Positions 16,597 through 25,465 of a DNA stretch of 64,000 nucleotides are shown here, in pieces. Origin of the DNA: Flavobacterium sp. Leaf82. GTDB taxonomy: Bacteria > Bacteroidota > Bacteroidia > Flavobacteriales > Flavobacteriaceae. Within the stretch, counting starts at the first letter, position 1, and each line of letters opens with the position of its first letter. Below the pieces are notes generated by a model. That model made no database searches, was not told the origin of the DNA, and saw nothing but the letters and a program-made list of their open reading frames with translations. A program made the position numbers and the translations under genes. The stretch lies in assembly GCF_001422725.1 (NCBI RefSeq), contig NZ_LMMA01000035.1, forward strand, positions 124,001-188,000. The letters run 5' to 3'.

Positions 16597-17055
16597 ATGA
16601 AAAACGTTCTTCTATTCGCATTTTTTTTATGCAGCAGTTTGTTGCTGGCACAGTCAAGTGTACTGATACCGCCGGAAAATGTAACAATAGCTTTTAAAAA
16701 ACAATATCCTAAAAAAGTGGCAAGTTGGTCTGTAGAATATGACAAAAGTGATGACATTAAATTTGAAGCAGAATTTAACGTGGCATCTAATATAAAAGCA
16801 TTTGCATTATATTGGAGCGACGGTGTTTTTATATCCTATAAAGTGCAAATTCCCAAAACTAAATTACCTCTCAAAGCACAAAATTATCTGGCTAAAAATT
16901 ATGCGGTAAAAACAATTATTCAGAATTATTTAGTTCTGAATGATAAAAATGAAGAAACTTTTGAAACTGGTATAAAAATAAGTAAGCAATTATATAAAGT
17001 TGTCTTCAATAAAGAAGGTGAAGGGATTGCTAAAATTAGAGTGAAATTTATTTAA
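16597..17055 (+). CDS. Secreted PepSY-like protein, paralogue 2
   Basis: A 152-residue exported protein (signal peptide MKNVLLFAFFLCSSLLLAQ) collinear with its upstream neighbour: IPPENVTIAFKKQYPKKVASWSVEY, DKSDDIKFEAEFN, LPLKAQNYLAKNY, then a C-terminal strand pair. It differs mainly in a more basic composition and a shorter acidic loop. The 220-bp spacing and the intervening terminator suggest separate transcription. Function unknown; a periplasmic binding or inhibitory role is suggested by family. Confidence 0.68.
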   Translation: MKNVLLFAFFLCSSLLLAQSSVLIPPENVTIAFKKQYPKKVASWSVEYDKSDDIKFEAEFNVASNIKAFALYWSDGVFISYKVQIPKTKLPLKAQNYLAKNYAVKTIIQNYLVLNDKNEETFETGIKISKQLYKVVFNKEGEGIAKIRVKFI

Positions 17056-17106
17056 GGATTTAATCATTTTCTCTGTTTCACTATTTTAGGATGTATTTAA
17101 AATAAT

Positions 17107-17140
17107 AAACCCGTGAGATTTTTTTAAATCTCACGGGTTT
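17107..17140. terminator. Bidirectional terminator between convergent genes
   Basis: A near-perfect stem AAACCCGTGAGATT / AATCTCACGGGTTT centred between the PepSY-like gene (+) and the SDR gene (-). Confidence 0.7.
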
Positions 17141-17159
17141 ACTTAAAAGGTAAAAGGAC

Positions 17160-17924
17160 TTACAACATCATTCCGCCGGAAACTTCGATACGTTGTGCGT
17201 TGATCCATTTTGCATCTTCGGTACATAAAAAAGCAACTACGCCACCAATATCATCAGGCAAACCAACTCTGCCTAAAGCAGTTACTGATGCGATTTGTTG
17301 ATTCATTTGATCATTATCACGAACAACTCCGCCACCAAAATCAGTTTCAATAGCTCCCGGAGCCACAACATTTACCTTGATTTTTCTTTGTCCTAACTCT
17401 TTTGCCTGATATTTTGTTAGTGTTTCAATTGCACCTTTCATAGCAGCATAAGCAGCATAGCCAGCAAATGAAAAACGAGCCAAACCAGTAGAAATATTTA
17501 CGATTCCGCCACCGTCATTTATAATATTCAATGCTTTTTGAGTTAAGAAAAACGGTCCTTTAAACTGAATATTAGTCAATTGATCAAATTCTGCTTCAGT
17601 TGTTCCAATAAAAGAATTATGAATTCCGATTCCTGCATTGTTTACTAAAAAGTCAAACTTATCCGTTTTGAATGTATTTTTTAAAGCTTCTGAAACATTT
17701 GTAAAAAAAGCATCAAAAGTACCTGATTCAGCTACATTTAGTTGTAATGAAACTGCTTTTTGTCCCAGATTTTCAATCTCTTTTACAACAGCATCAGCTT
17801 CGTCTTTTTTACTGTTGTAGGTAATGATTACGTCAATTCCTTTTTTTGCGATTGCAATTGCCATATTTTTCCCTAAACCTCTGCTACCACCTGTAACAAG
17901 AGCTATTTTTGTATTTACTGCCAT
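17160..17924 (-). CDS. Short-chain dehydrogenase/reductase (SDR)
   Basis: A 254-residue classical SDR. The NAD(P) motif TGGSRGLG is at 11-18, NNAG at 95-98, catalytic S145 in NISTG, and Y159-x3-K163 in YAAMK. The C-terminal RIEVSGGMML matches FabG-like/glucose dehydrogenase-like oxidoreductases. The substrate cannot be told. It follows, on the same strand, another SDR and an AraC regulator; gaps of about 310 and 140 bp argue against a tight operon. A 16-bp direct repeat (AATTGTTGATTGTGAA at 17940-17955 and 17961-17976, period 21) lies just upstream of the start. Confidence 0.9.
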   Translation of the reverse strand: MAVNTKIALVTGGSRGLGKNMAIAIAKKGIDVIITYNSKKDEADAVVKEIENLGQKAVSLQLNVAESGTFDAFFTNVSEALKNTFKTDKFDFLVNNAGIGIHNSFIGTTEAEFDQLTNIQFKGPFFLTQKALNIINDGGGIVNISTGLARFSFAGYAAYAAMKGAIETLTKYQAKELGQRKIKVNVVAPGAIETDFGGGVVRDNDQMNQQIASVTALGRVGLPDDIGGVVAFLCTEDAKWINAQRIEVSGGMML

Positions 17925-18233
17925 GATTATTTAATTGTTAATTGTTGATTGTGAATTATTAATTGTTGATTGTGAAATGCTTTTGCATTGTGCTGAAAAT
18001 CTATTCGCCATAGATTAAAGGATTTAAAAATATGCTCAATCTGCCGCCCGAGCAATAGCGAACAGGCGAAGCAAATCTGCAAGAAAAATTAAACACATAA
18101 AAAGATTGTAAAAAGAAACTGGTTTCTAAAACATAGTTTAGCGATCTGTTTTCTATGATTATTTAAATAAAATGAAATGCCTTTTTTTAGCATTTACAAT
18201 ATCTATGATTCTATGTGTTTAAATATTTGTATT
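17925..18233. other. Intergenic region with short repeats
   Basis: No gene is seen. It contains two copies of AATTGTTGATTGTGAA (period 21 bp), an AAATCTGC-type fragment near 18063-18080, and an 11-bp inverted repeat TTAAACACATA (18089-18099) / TATGTGTTTAA (18212-18222). Confidence 0.5.
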
Positions 18234-18962
18234 TTATAAATTAGAATGTAAAGCCTCAAAAGATGCTTTTAATTCCGGAACACTTGCATTTATTCTTGTC
18301 TCACTGGTTCCAAAGGTTAATTCTGATTTTCCTTCTTTTAGTTGTTCAAAAATAGATACGATAAAATCACTTACGCTTGGATGTGCATCATGTAAACCTA
18401 CGCCGCCAAGATCTGTGTTTAATGCAGGTGGAACAATTTCGATCACTTCAATGTTTTTTGCTTTCAGGATATGACGAAGTGAAATCGTAAACGAACGGAA
18501 AAATGCTTTTGTAGCTGAATATACGGGAACTTTTGCAAAAGGGGAAAAAGCAAGTCCGGATGTTACATTCATTACCGTATTCAGCGATTCCAGCTGAACA
18601 AAAAGTGAAGTTAAATGCAATGGCGCTTCAATATTAGTAGCGATTTCGGCTTTCATACTTTCATAAAAGTCAGCATCAGTAACTGAAACCCATTTTTGAA
18701 TTCCGGCATTGTTTACCAAAACATTCAAATCGCTATGGTTTTCTGCAATCCATTTGTATAGTTCAATGCGTTCTGCTTCGAGAGATAAGTCGCATACTTT
18801 TGTAATTACTGTTGGGAACTTTGCCTTAACCTCATTTAATACAGATTCACGTCTGCCACAAATAATTACAGTATTATTTTCTTCAATAAATCTTTTAGTT
18901 AATCCAAGTCCAATACCGCTTGCGCCGCCTGTTATTAGAATTTTGTTGTTTGATAAGTTCAT
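18234..18962 (-). CDS. SDR oxidoreductase, DltE-like
   Basis: A 242-residue SDR if started at the ATG at 18962, which gives the natural opening MNLSNNKILITGGASGIG; an ATG at 18992 would add ten atypical basic residues. The nucleotide-binding motif TGGASGIG is at 11-18, NNAG at 84-87, catalytic S135 and Y148-x3-K152 (YSATK). Overall similarity is to DltE-type SDRs found next to AraC regulators. The upstream gene on the same strand is an AraC regulator, which probably controls it. The physiological substrate is unknown. Confidence 0.88.
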   Translation of the reverse strand: MNLSNNKILITGGASGIGLGLTKRFIEENNTVIICGRRESVLNEVKAKFPTVITKVCDLSLEAERIELYKWIAENHSDLNVLVNNAGIQKWVSVTDADFYESMKAEIATNIEAPLHLTSLFVQLESLNTVMNVTSGLAFSPFAKVPVYSATKAFFRSFTISLRHILKAKNIEVIEIVPPALNTDLGGVGLHDAHPSVSDFIVSIFEQLKEGKSELTFGTSETRINASVPELKASFEALHSNL

Positions 18963-19104
18963 CTTTTTCGATCTTTTAAATTGATAAGACAAAGGTAGGA
19001 GCGAAGTAGGGTTGGGGATTTGTAAATTTCAAATCGATGTTTGCGAAATTCAAATCAGATACTATAAATTTAAAAATCTACAATCTACAATCTAAAATCT
19101 AAAA

Positions 19105-20028
19105 TCAACTCCTGAAAGCCAAAGGCGTAAAGGTGGTTTGTTTTTTAAAGAAATTAGAAAAATGGGCGAGTTCTTCAAAACCTAAGGAAAACGCAATTTC
19201 TGAGATGTTCCAATCTGTTTGTTTTAAAAGAATCTTTGCTTCATTTGTTAATCGGCTGCTAATTAATTCGGTAGTAGTTTTTCCAGTGTTTTCTTTTAGA
19301 ACTTTATTCAAATGATTGACATGAACTGATAATCGTTCAGCAAAATCTTTTGCAGTTCTAAGTTCTAATCGCTGATTGGGAGATTCAATAGGGAATTGTC
19401 TTTCCAGTAATTCGGCAAATAAAGAGGAAACCCTCGCTGCTGAATTATGTTTAGAATACAAAGCGGTAATTGGCTGTAATTTTTGTCCAAAGTGAATTAA
19501 CTCGGCTACATAATTCCGAATCAAATCATATTTATAAATATAATCAGAGTTGATTTCTTTTTGTATTTTGTTGAAAATCAATTCAACTTCGATAACTTCT
19601 TCATCTGCAAGCTGAAAAACAGGATAACCGTCTGAAGCAAAAATAGGAAGTTCGTCTAAGTCAATTCCGCTTTTATTTTTGGATAAAAACTCACTGGTAA
19701 ATACACAAAACTGTCCGGATTGATTGGTGTCTTGCGGAATATAATTATAAGGAATTTTGGGTGTTGCGAATAAAAGTCCCTGCTTTTCGATATTGATGAT
19801 TTTATCAGCATATTCGGCACGATTATTACCTTTTATGAGACTTATTTTATAATATGCACGTCGGTCATAAGGCATATTAGGCTTTTCTTTCATCCTTTCG
19901 TAAAGCTCTTTAATATCAAATACATTAAAATGTCCAATTTCTTTTTTAATGTCGTTTGGTAATAATGAACTTGGTTCAACGGTTGAGCCTTCGGTAATGT
20001 CTTGGTAAAATGAATCCAGTGATTTCAT
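19105..20028 (-). CDS. AraC-family transcriptional regulator
   Basis: A 307-residue regulator with an N-terminal cupin-like sensing part (about 1-190) and a C-terminal double HTH (about 205-305). The second HTH is the AraC signature WNISEIAFSLGFEELAHFSNFFKKQTTFTPLAFR. The N-terminus (SLDSFYQDITEGS) matches regulators paired with aldo-keto or SDR oxidoreductases in Bacteroidetes. The SDR gene starts 142 bp downstream on the same strand and is the obvious target. The effector is unknown. Confidence 0.9.
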   Translation of the reverse strand: MKSLDSFYQDITEGSTVEPSSLLPNDIKKEIGHFNVFDIKELYERMKEKPNMPYDRRAYYKISLIKGNNRAEYADKIINIEKQGLLFATPKIPYNYIPQDTNQSGQFCVFTSEFLSKNKSGIDLDELPIFASDGYPVFQLADEEVIEVELIFNKIQKEINSDYIYKYDLIRNYVAELIHFGQKLQPITALYSKHNSAARVSSLFAELLERQFPIESPNQRLELRTAKDFAERLSVHVNHLNKVLKENTGKTTTELISSRLTNEAKILLKQTDWNISEIAFSLGFEELAHFSNFFKKQTTFTPLAFRS

Positions 20029-20181
20029 ATGTGTGAATTGTAAAATTCAAATATACGAAAATTTATAAAAGGTTTTTTTAGTTTAAAGTTTCAGGTTTGA
20101 GGTTGTTTGACTTTGTGTTTATTTAACCGCAAGGAGCGCTAGGTTTTTTCGCTGAGTTCGCAAAGAATTATTCGAATTTTG

Positions 20182-20283
20182 TGTCATTTCGAAGAATGAG
20201 AAATCTTCGTAAGTGGCCCTATAATGTAAATCGACAATCTTTGTAGAGTTTCTTGCGAAGATTTCTCATTTTTCGAAATGACA
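20182..20283. repeat. 102-bp palindromic element, copy C (best preserved)
   Basis: The two 32-nt arms (20182-20213 and 20252-20283) are inverted copies with only two mismatches. They start TGTCATTTCG and enclose a 38-nt centre. The length equals copy A at 6592-6693 and the centre is closely related (AATCGACAATCTTTGTAGAG). It occupies most of the 328-bp gap between the AraC and 2H-phosphoesterase genes, which holds no gene. Confidence 0.85.
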
Positions 20284-20356
20284 AACTGTATGTTTAATTT
20301 GCTTAAGAACCTTTGTCTCTCAGCATGACAAGATTGTGCTTATAATTTAAATATGT

Positions 20357-20920
20357 TTAAAACAAACTTCCCTGAATTAATTCTGGTTGTGGATTACTGC
20401 CAAATGCAAAAGTATCTATTACTACAAATTGTTTTTTAATTGGATCTAATTCGCGTAAAACAATCTCTTTGCAGGAAAAATTGATATCTATTATAGTAAA
20501 TAACTCTGATGCTATTTTAAGATTTTCGGGTGTTAGCTTTCTACCGACAGACATATGTGGATCATCGCTTTTTTTTAATTTTAAAGCTTTTAAAGTTTCC
20601 TGTGTTTTTTTTAGAATATTTTTTAAATCAATTTTCGATTCTTCATTAGGAGTTATAAAGAAAGCGCCGCTATTTTCATATGCTTCAAAATGATCTAAAT
20701 AAGCCCGAAAAGGAGTAAACGTATCAGAAATTTTTAAAAGCTTCAATTTTATTTTTTCGATATCAGATTCTTCAATTTTAAATTCGCAAATAGTAATATG
20801 AGCTGTAGAATTGCAACTGTTATACCATTTTATTTTGCTTTTTAAATAATCCTTCATCGTTTTGACTGAAGCAATAACATCTTGTGAAGGATAAATGGCA
20901 ACTGAATATTTTTTCTCCAT
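20357..20920 (-). CDS. 2H phosphoesterase / 2'-5' RNA ligase-like protein
   Basis: A 187-residue soluble protein with the two HxT/S motifs that define the 2H superfamily: H41-I-T43 in AHITICEF and H122-M-S124 in DPHMSVGRKL, in a duplicated beta-alpha-beta arrangement. The motifs form the phosphodiesterase site acting on cyclic phosphates or 2'-5' linkages in RNA or nucleotides; the true substrate is usually unknown. The length is normal for the bacterial YjcG/LigT-like branch. The gene lies 24 bp upstream of the porin gene's stop on the reverse strand; no functional link to the porin and amidohydrolase is evident. Confidence 0.82.
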   Translation of the reverse strand: MEKKYSVAIYPSQDVIASVKTMKDYLKSKIKWYNSCNSTAHITICEFKIEESDIEKIKLKLLKISDTFTPFRAYLDHFEAYENSGAFFITPNEESKIDLKNILKKTQETLKALKLKKSDDPHMSVGRKLTPENLKIASELFTIIDINFSCKEIVLRELDPIKKQFVVIDTFAFGSNPQPELIQGSLF

Positions 20921-20944
20921 TGTGCACTTTTGATTTACACAAAT

Positions 20945-22315
20945 TTAAAATTTAAATTGAGCAGTCAAAGCAGCATAAAAATAATCTTTTCCGGTGCCAA
21001 CTTCTTTTAGGAATGAACCGGCATTAAACCATCCGGTTTCTAAGGTAAAGGATAAGAAATCATTCATGGAATAATCTAAATTAGAAATCAATTGAGAACC
21101 TACAAAACGTTCTGTTGTATCTTTTCCGGAATATAAAAGCTGCATGTTTGGTGCATATAAACCATCGCTTATGGTTTGTCTCCAAAAGATGTCATAATCA
21201 ATTCCGAGTCCAAGTTTTTCTGTTAAACTAAAATTAATCGACGGATGAATATCTATTAAGTTTGATGGACCAATCAAAGCTACTAATCCAAAATAAGCAC
21301 CTCGTGGATATAACGGATTAAAGGTTTCTAAATGACCATCGCCGGAGTTTTTATCACCGGAAATAATTTCTGTTTTAAGTCCTATTTCAGGGCTGAATTT
21401 TACGTTTTCAAAAGTATAACAGGCAAAGGATGAAAGTGTCCAGGCAGAAATGGTTTTTTCATTTATTTTTCCAAATTGATAAAGACCTTCAAAATCGTAT
21501 TTCCAGCTTCCTTTGTTTTTCCAGATTCTTGTTCCAATAGATTGTCTGTTCTCTTCGCCAATAGCGTCATCAAAAACGGCACGGCTTTTCCAGAGACCTA
21601 AATAATATAAATCGATATTCTGAATAAAAGGCACTTTGTGAATTACGGTATAACTTCCCCAGAATTTGGCATTTTCATTGAATTTATCATTAAAAGTTCC
21701 GGTTTTATTCGCAATCGGGTGGGTGAAAAAAGCATCTGTCTGCCAGTTTTTATTTTTATAAAACAATTTAACTCCGTCAAAAGCAAGTCGGCTGTTTGGA
21801 CCTTCCCGAACAGCGACCAAACGCTGTGAACCGTACATCATTTCCTGTCTTCCGGAACGCAATGTAAGTTGTTCATTTTCATTTCGAATAAAATCAATGT
21901 CCAGAAATGCCTGATGAAAATCGAGTTGGTTTTCATCTACCGGACTGGGATCAATTTTGCTGTTTGCCAAGCTGCTTTGCAATTCAAAAAAAGTTCTGAA
22001 AACACCTAAATGCATATCGGCGTGAAGCAAATAACGAGAAAGTAAATAGCCATCACCTTCATCAGAATCATCGCCCCATTTATCATTTACGGTATAAGTG
22101 TACTGCAATCTGGCTTCGCCACCAATAGTGGCGAAGTAATTGCTGTTTTTGCCTAGCGGAATATATTTTATTTTCTCGTACAGGTTTTTAGTCGAATCTG
22201 TTTTTAAATACGTAACATCATCGTCATACCGCAACTTTTGAAATACAGGTTTTTGTTGTGCATTTGCTATTGAAATAAATCCAAAAAGCAACAATAATCG
22301 GAATAGCGTGTTCAT
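20945..22315 (-). CDS. Alginate-export-type outer-membrane porin
   Basis: A 456-residue beta-barrel protein. The ATG at 22315 is chosen because it gives a clean signal peptide (MNTLFRLLLLFGFISIANAQ) 3 bp after the previous stop; an upstream ATG at 22360 would run into the amidohydrolase. Repeated amphipathic strands with aromatic girdles, LRSGRQEMMYGSQRLVAVREGPN and the C-terminal FYAALTAQFKF fit the alginate-export (AlgE-like) porin family, which conducts anionic or small organic solutes. It is coupled to the amidohydrolase gene, suggesting a channel for that enzyme's substrate or product. Confidence 0.82.
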   Translation of the reverse strand: MNTLFRLLLLFGFISIANAQQKPVFQKLRYDDDVTYLKTDSTKNLYEKIKYIPLGKNSNYFATIGGEARLQYTYTVNDKWGDDSDEGDGYLLSRYLLHADMHLGVFRTFFELQSSLANSKIDPSPVDENQLDFHQAFLDIDFIRNENEQLTLRSGRQEMMYGSQRLVAVREGPNSRLAFDGVKLFYKNKNWQTDAFFTHPIANKTGTFNDKFNENAKFWGSYTVIHKVPFIQNIDLYYLGLWKSRAVFDDAIGEENRQSIGTRIWKNKGSWKYDFEGLYQFGKINEKTISAWTLSSFACYTFENVKFSPEIGLKTEIISGDKNSGDGHLETFNPLYPRGAYFGLVALIGPSNLIDIHPSINFSLTEKLGLGIDYDIFWRQTISDGLYAPNMQLLYSGKDTTERFVGSQLISNLDYSMNDFLSFTLETGWFNAGSFLKEVGTGKDYFYAALTAQFKF

Positions 22316-22317
22316 AA

Positions 22318-24102
22318 TTAGTTTTTTTGATAACCTCCAAAATAGTTCACCGGGCTCCAATCCGGAATTGCTTTTGGAGTTGGTTGTGCAAAGGTTCTAA
22401 AATCTGTATCAGCATAAACTACTTTACCGTTTACAACTGTAAGTTTCGATTCTATGTTTAAGATTTTCTCTTCGGGAGTATTAAAATAATCGTCAGAAAG
22501 AATCGCAAAATCAGCCAGGTTATTTGCTGTAAGCATACCGCGATCTTTTTCTAAATTGATCAATTGGGCACTTCCGTAAGTAAATAATTTTAGTGCGGTT
22601 GTTCTGTCCTGAATATTTTCATCTGCCATATATTTAAGTCCGCCTAAAGTTTTTCCGGTTGTTAACCAATACAAACCAACCCATGGATTGTAGCTGGCAA
22701 CACGGGTTCCATCGGTCCCCATTCCGACTTTGATTCCCATTTCGAGTATCTTTTTAAGCGGAACCGTGTTTGCAGCAGCTGTTTTTCCGTATCTTTTTAT
22801 AAAACTTTCTCCCTGATATGCCATTCTATGCTGAATTGCTAATCCGCCGTTTAAAGCTTTAATACGTTTTAAGTTTTCTACAGAAACAGTTTCTCCGTGA
22901 TCAAAGAACCATAAAAGCCCGTTTAGTGGTGTCTCTTTGTCGATTGACTCAATTACATTCAGGAATCTTGTTATGCTTTCGTTGTAAGTGGCATGAATTC
23001 TAAACGGCCATCTTTTTTTAATCAGTAATGATAAAACTTCTTTTAATTGCCCTTCCATTGCGGGACTTAATTCCGGTCTTGGTTTATCGAAATTTTCAAA
23101 ATCCCCGGCACTCATTACCAAATTTTCTCCAGCACCTTGTGCGTGATATTCAACTTTAGAGTCGTCGTGATCGTCACAACCTTCTCCAATTTCGACTGTA
23201 CTAACCCATTTACTGTAATCATTTAGTTCGCTTCCTGCTTTTTGGGCAAATAAGTAATAAGGCATTCTTATGGTAAGATCGCTGTCTTTGCATAAACCGT
23301 TTGTTACGCCATAATCGTCAGGAAAGTTCTGGAATCCGCCACCGGCATCGATAATGGCAGTTACGCCAAGACGATTCATTTCTGTCATAAATTGTTTGGT
23401 CGAATTTATTTTTTCATCAGGCGTTAATTCCGGAAGTTTAGAAAGTATCGAGTATAAAATAAAAGCATTTGGCTCCGCTATTAATAATCCGGTTGGATTT
23501 CCGTTTGCATCTTTTTCTACAAGTCCGCCATTTGGATTAGGTGTATTGGCATTAATTTTTAAAGCTGCTATTCCTGCTTTATTCAAATAAGCGTGACCGT
23601 ATAAATGCAATATAAATGTTGGTACATCGCCTGTTGCTTCATTGATTTCTTCAAGAGTTGGTAATCTTTTTTCTTCAAACTGATAAGCGTTCCAGCCTCC
23701 AACTACGCGAACCCATTGTCCTTTTGGTGTTCTTTGGGCTTGCTCTTTTAACATCGCCAAAGCTTTTTTAAGTGAGCGAACGCCATCCCAGCGCAATTCG
23801 GTATTAAAGAATCTTCCGCCACGGATAATGTGCATATGAGAATCGAATATTCCGGGAATAATCACTTTTCCTTTGGCATCGATTATAGTTGTTTTTTTGT
23901 TTTTTAATTTTAAAATTTCGCTGTTTTTTCCGGTTTTAAGGATTTTTCCATCGGCAATAGCCATTGCTTCTACAATAGTATTTTTATCGTCTAGTGTATG
24001 AATAACAGCGTGATGAACGATAAGTGTGGCACTTTTGCTTTGAGCGAAAATAGGCAGGGAAATAATTAAAAGTAATGCTGAAATTATAATTTTTGGTTTC
24101 AT
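22318..24102 (-). CDS. Exported amidohydrolase (YtcJ-like, Amidohydro_3)
   Basis: A 594-residue metal-dependent hydrolase with signal peptide MKPKIIISALLLIISLPIFAQ. The beta-sandwich start (IVHHAVIHTLDD, ADGKILKTG) and the metal motif FDSHMH (H89, H91) are visible, followed by further metal ligands (HGHA-like LHLYGHAYL, HATYNES, DHGETVS, GMGTDGTRV). The family cleaves amides, formamides or cyclic ureides. The signal peptide places it in the periplasm, unlike most family members. It forms a two-gene unit with the porin (3 bp apart), and a terminator on the same strand separates it from the isochorismatase-like gene. Confidence 0.88.
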   Translation of the reverse strand: MKPKIIISALLLIISLPIFAQSKSATLIVHHAVIHTLDDKNTIVEAMAIADGKILKTGKNSEILKLKNKKTTIIDAKGKVIIPGIFDSHMHIIRGGRFFNTELRWDGVRSLKKALAMLKEQAQRTPKGQWVRVVGGWNAYQFEEKRLPTLEEINEATGDVPTFILHLYGHAYLNKAGIAALKINANTPNPNGGLVEKDANGNPTGLLIAEPNAFILYSILSKLPELTPDEKINSTKQFMTEMNRLGVTAIIDAGGGFQNFPDDYGVTNGLCKDSDLTIRMPYYLFAQKAGSELNDYSKWVSTVEIGEGCDDHDDSKVEYHAQGAGENLVMSAGDFENFDKPRPELSPAMEGQLKEVLSLLIKKRWPFRIHATYNESITRFLNVIESIDKETPLNGLLWFFDHGETVSVENLKRIKALNGGLAIQHRMAYQGESFIKRYGKTAAANTVPLKKILEMGIKVGMGTDGTRVASYNPWVGLYWLTTGKTLGGLKYMADENIQDRTTALKLFTYGSAQLINLEKDRGMLTANNLADFAILSDDYFNTPEEKILNIESKLTVVNGKVVYADTDFRTFAQPTPKAIPDWSPVNYFGGYQKN

Positions 24103-24132
24103 AATAGTGGTTTTATTAAGGTTTTAAGAAAA

Positions 24133-24160
24133 AAAAGGCTGTGACTTAACACAGCCTTTT
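24133..24160 (-). terminator. Rho-independent terminator of the isochorismatase-like gene
   Basis: Perfect stem AAAAGGCTGTG / CACAGCCTTTT; on the minus strand it is followed by a run of eight T. Confidence 0.85.
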
Positions 24161-24188
24161 AAGGAACCAATCGAGAATAATCTTATAA

Positions 24189-24878
24189 TTAATGTTTTAG
24201 CATTTCGTGTGCATATTGAACACCAACACCGTAAGCACCACCATATTTTTTAACTAAATCTGTTACAGGTACATAAGTTTCCTGACGAGCCCAGTCACGT
24301 TGTAATTCTAATAAATATTGTAATGAAGTTACCGGATGTGCACCCGCCTGAACCATACGTGTTACGGCCATTTCGTGTGCTTCTTTAGAAACATCGCCGC
24401 TTGCATCTGTAATTACATAAACATCATAACCTTCATTGATTGCTGATAACGCTGGCCCAACGATACAAACGCTTGTCCATAAACCTGCAAAAACTAATTT
24501 CTTTTTGCCTTTTGCAACTATAGCTTTGTGAGCAGGAACATCTTCCCAGGTATTCATTGATGTACGATCTATGTAGTTTGAAGTTGCTTTAGGATAGAAT
24601 TCTTCGATTTCACGGAAAACGGGTCCGCTAAATGATTTTTCGGCAACTGTTGTTACAATAGTAGGAACTTTAAATATTTTTGATGCACCTGCAACCAGAG
24701 CTGTGTTGTTACGAAGCTGATCGATTGGAATGTTATTTACTGCAAATGCCATTTGGCTTTCGTAATCAATAAGTACTAATGTATGGTTGAAAGGATCTAA
24801 TTGTGCCGGACTTGGTTTTTGAGCGAATCCTATAAAAGTTACAAATAATAATGCTGCTGTTAAAAGTATTTTTTTCAT
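24189..24878 (-). CDS. Exported isochorismatase-family cysteine hydrolase (YcaC-like)
   Basis: A 229-residue protein with signal peptide MKKILLTAALLFVTFIGFAQ. The catalytic triad region shows D38 in LVLIDYE and nucleophile C138 in LWTSVCIVGP (a cis-peptide motif in the family), with a lysine near 124. Similar cytoplasmic proteins (YcaC) are hydrolases of unknown substrate; export is unusual. The gene is separated from the downstream amidohydrolase-porin unit by a terminator, yet both encode periplasmic amide-type hydrolases, so a shared pathway is possible. Confidence 0.87.
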   Translation of the reverse strand: MKKILLTAALLFVTFIGFAQKPSPAQLDPFNHTLVLIDYESQMAFAVNNIPIDQLRNNTALVAGASKIFKVPTIVTTVAEKSFSGPVFREIEEFYPKATSNYIDRTSMNTWEDVPAHKAIVAKGKKKLVFAGLWTSVCIVGPALSAINEGYDVYVITDASGDVSKEAHEMAVTRMVQAGAHPVTSLQYLLELQRDWARQETYVPVTDLVKKYGGAYGVGVQYAHEMLKH

Positions 24879-25107
24879 GATAATTTATTTTTGTTGTGAA
24901 TAAAAGGGTTTTTAAAAATTATTTTTTTGTTTGATTTTCAATGTTTTGCATTCAAATAAAATGCCTTGTTTGTAATGTGTTGGTTTTAAAGGGTTTTTCA
25001 AAAAAGGCAATAAGGGTTCTAACGATATATCGTCAATTTGTTATTGGATATTCGTGAATGAATTATTTTAAAGCTTTTGCTGAATTAAAAAAGGAAAGTT
25101 TTGGTAC

Positions 25108-25422
25108 CTAAATTTTTCCTTTTAGATGTAATCGGTGTAGGATTTCTGATTTTAATAATCCGCTTCCTCCTCCAAAATGTTCAATTACTTCTACTTCTGG
25201 TTGTTGTTCTAAGCAAAAAGCAGTGAACTTTTTTTCGACATGATCTTCGATTCCGGAACTCAACAGAACGATGTCAATTTTGTGATTTCGAAAGTATTCC
25301 TGAGCTTCGTCCTCGTGATCGAAAGCAACCGCATTCCAATCTTCATTTGCGTTTACAAGTCGAAGTAATATGGCCAGAATCGCTTCGTTTTTTCCGAGTA
25401 ATAAGAATTCAAGAGTTTTCAT
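25108..25422 (-). CDS. Receiver-like orphan protein lacking the phospho-aspartate
   Basis: A 104-residue protein with the alternating strand/helix pattern of response-regulator receivers: TLEFLLLGKNEAILAILLRLV, then AVAFDHEDEAQEYFRNHKIDIVLLSSGIED, then VEVIEHFGGGSGLLKSEI. The position of the phospho-acceptor (DIVLLD) reads DIVLLSS, and the acidic pair after strand 1 is replaced by GKNE, so phosphorylation is not expected. The C-terminus ends with FGGGSGLLKSEILHRL, like receiver helix 5. It is preceded by a 430-bp tandem repeat array containing its likely promoter. Function unknown; probably a stand-alone pseudo-receiver. Confidence 0.6.
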   Translation of the reverse strand: MKTLEFLLLGKNEAILAILLRLVNANEDWNAVAFDHEDEAQEYFRNHKIDIVLLSSGIEDHVEKKFTAFCLEQQPEVEVIEHFGGGSGLLKSEILHRLHLKGKI

Positions 25423-25465
25423 AATCGTTTTTTTTAAGGTTCTGTCTCAATACTTTGAGAAGTAG

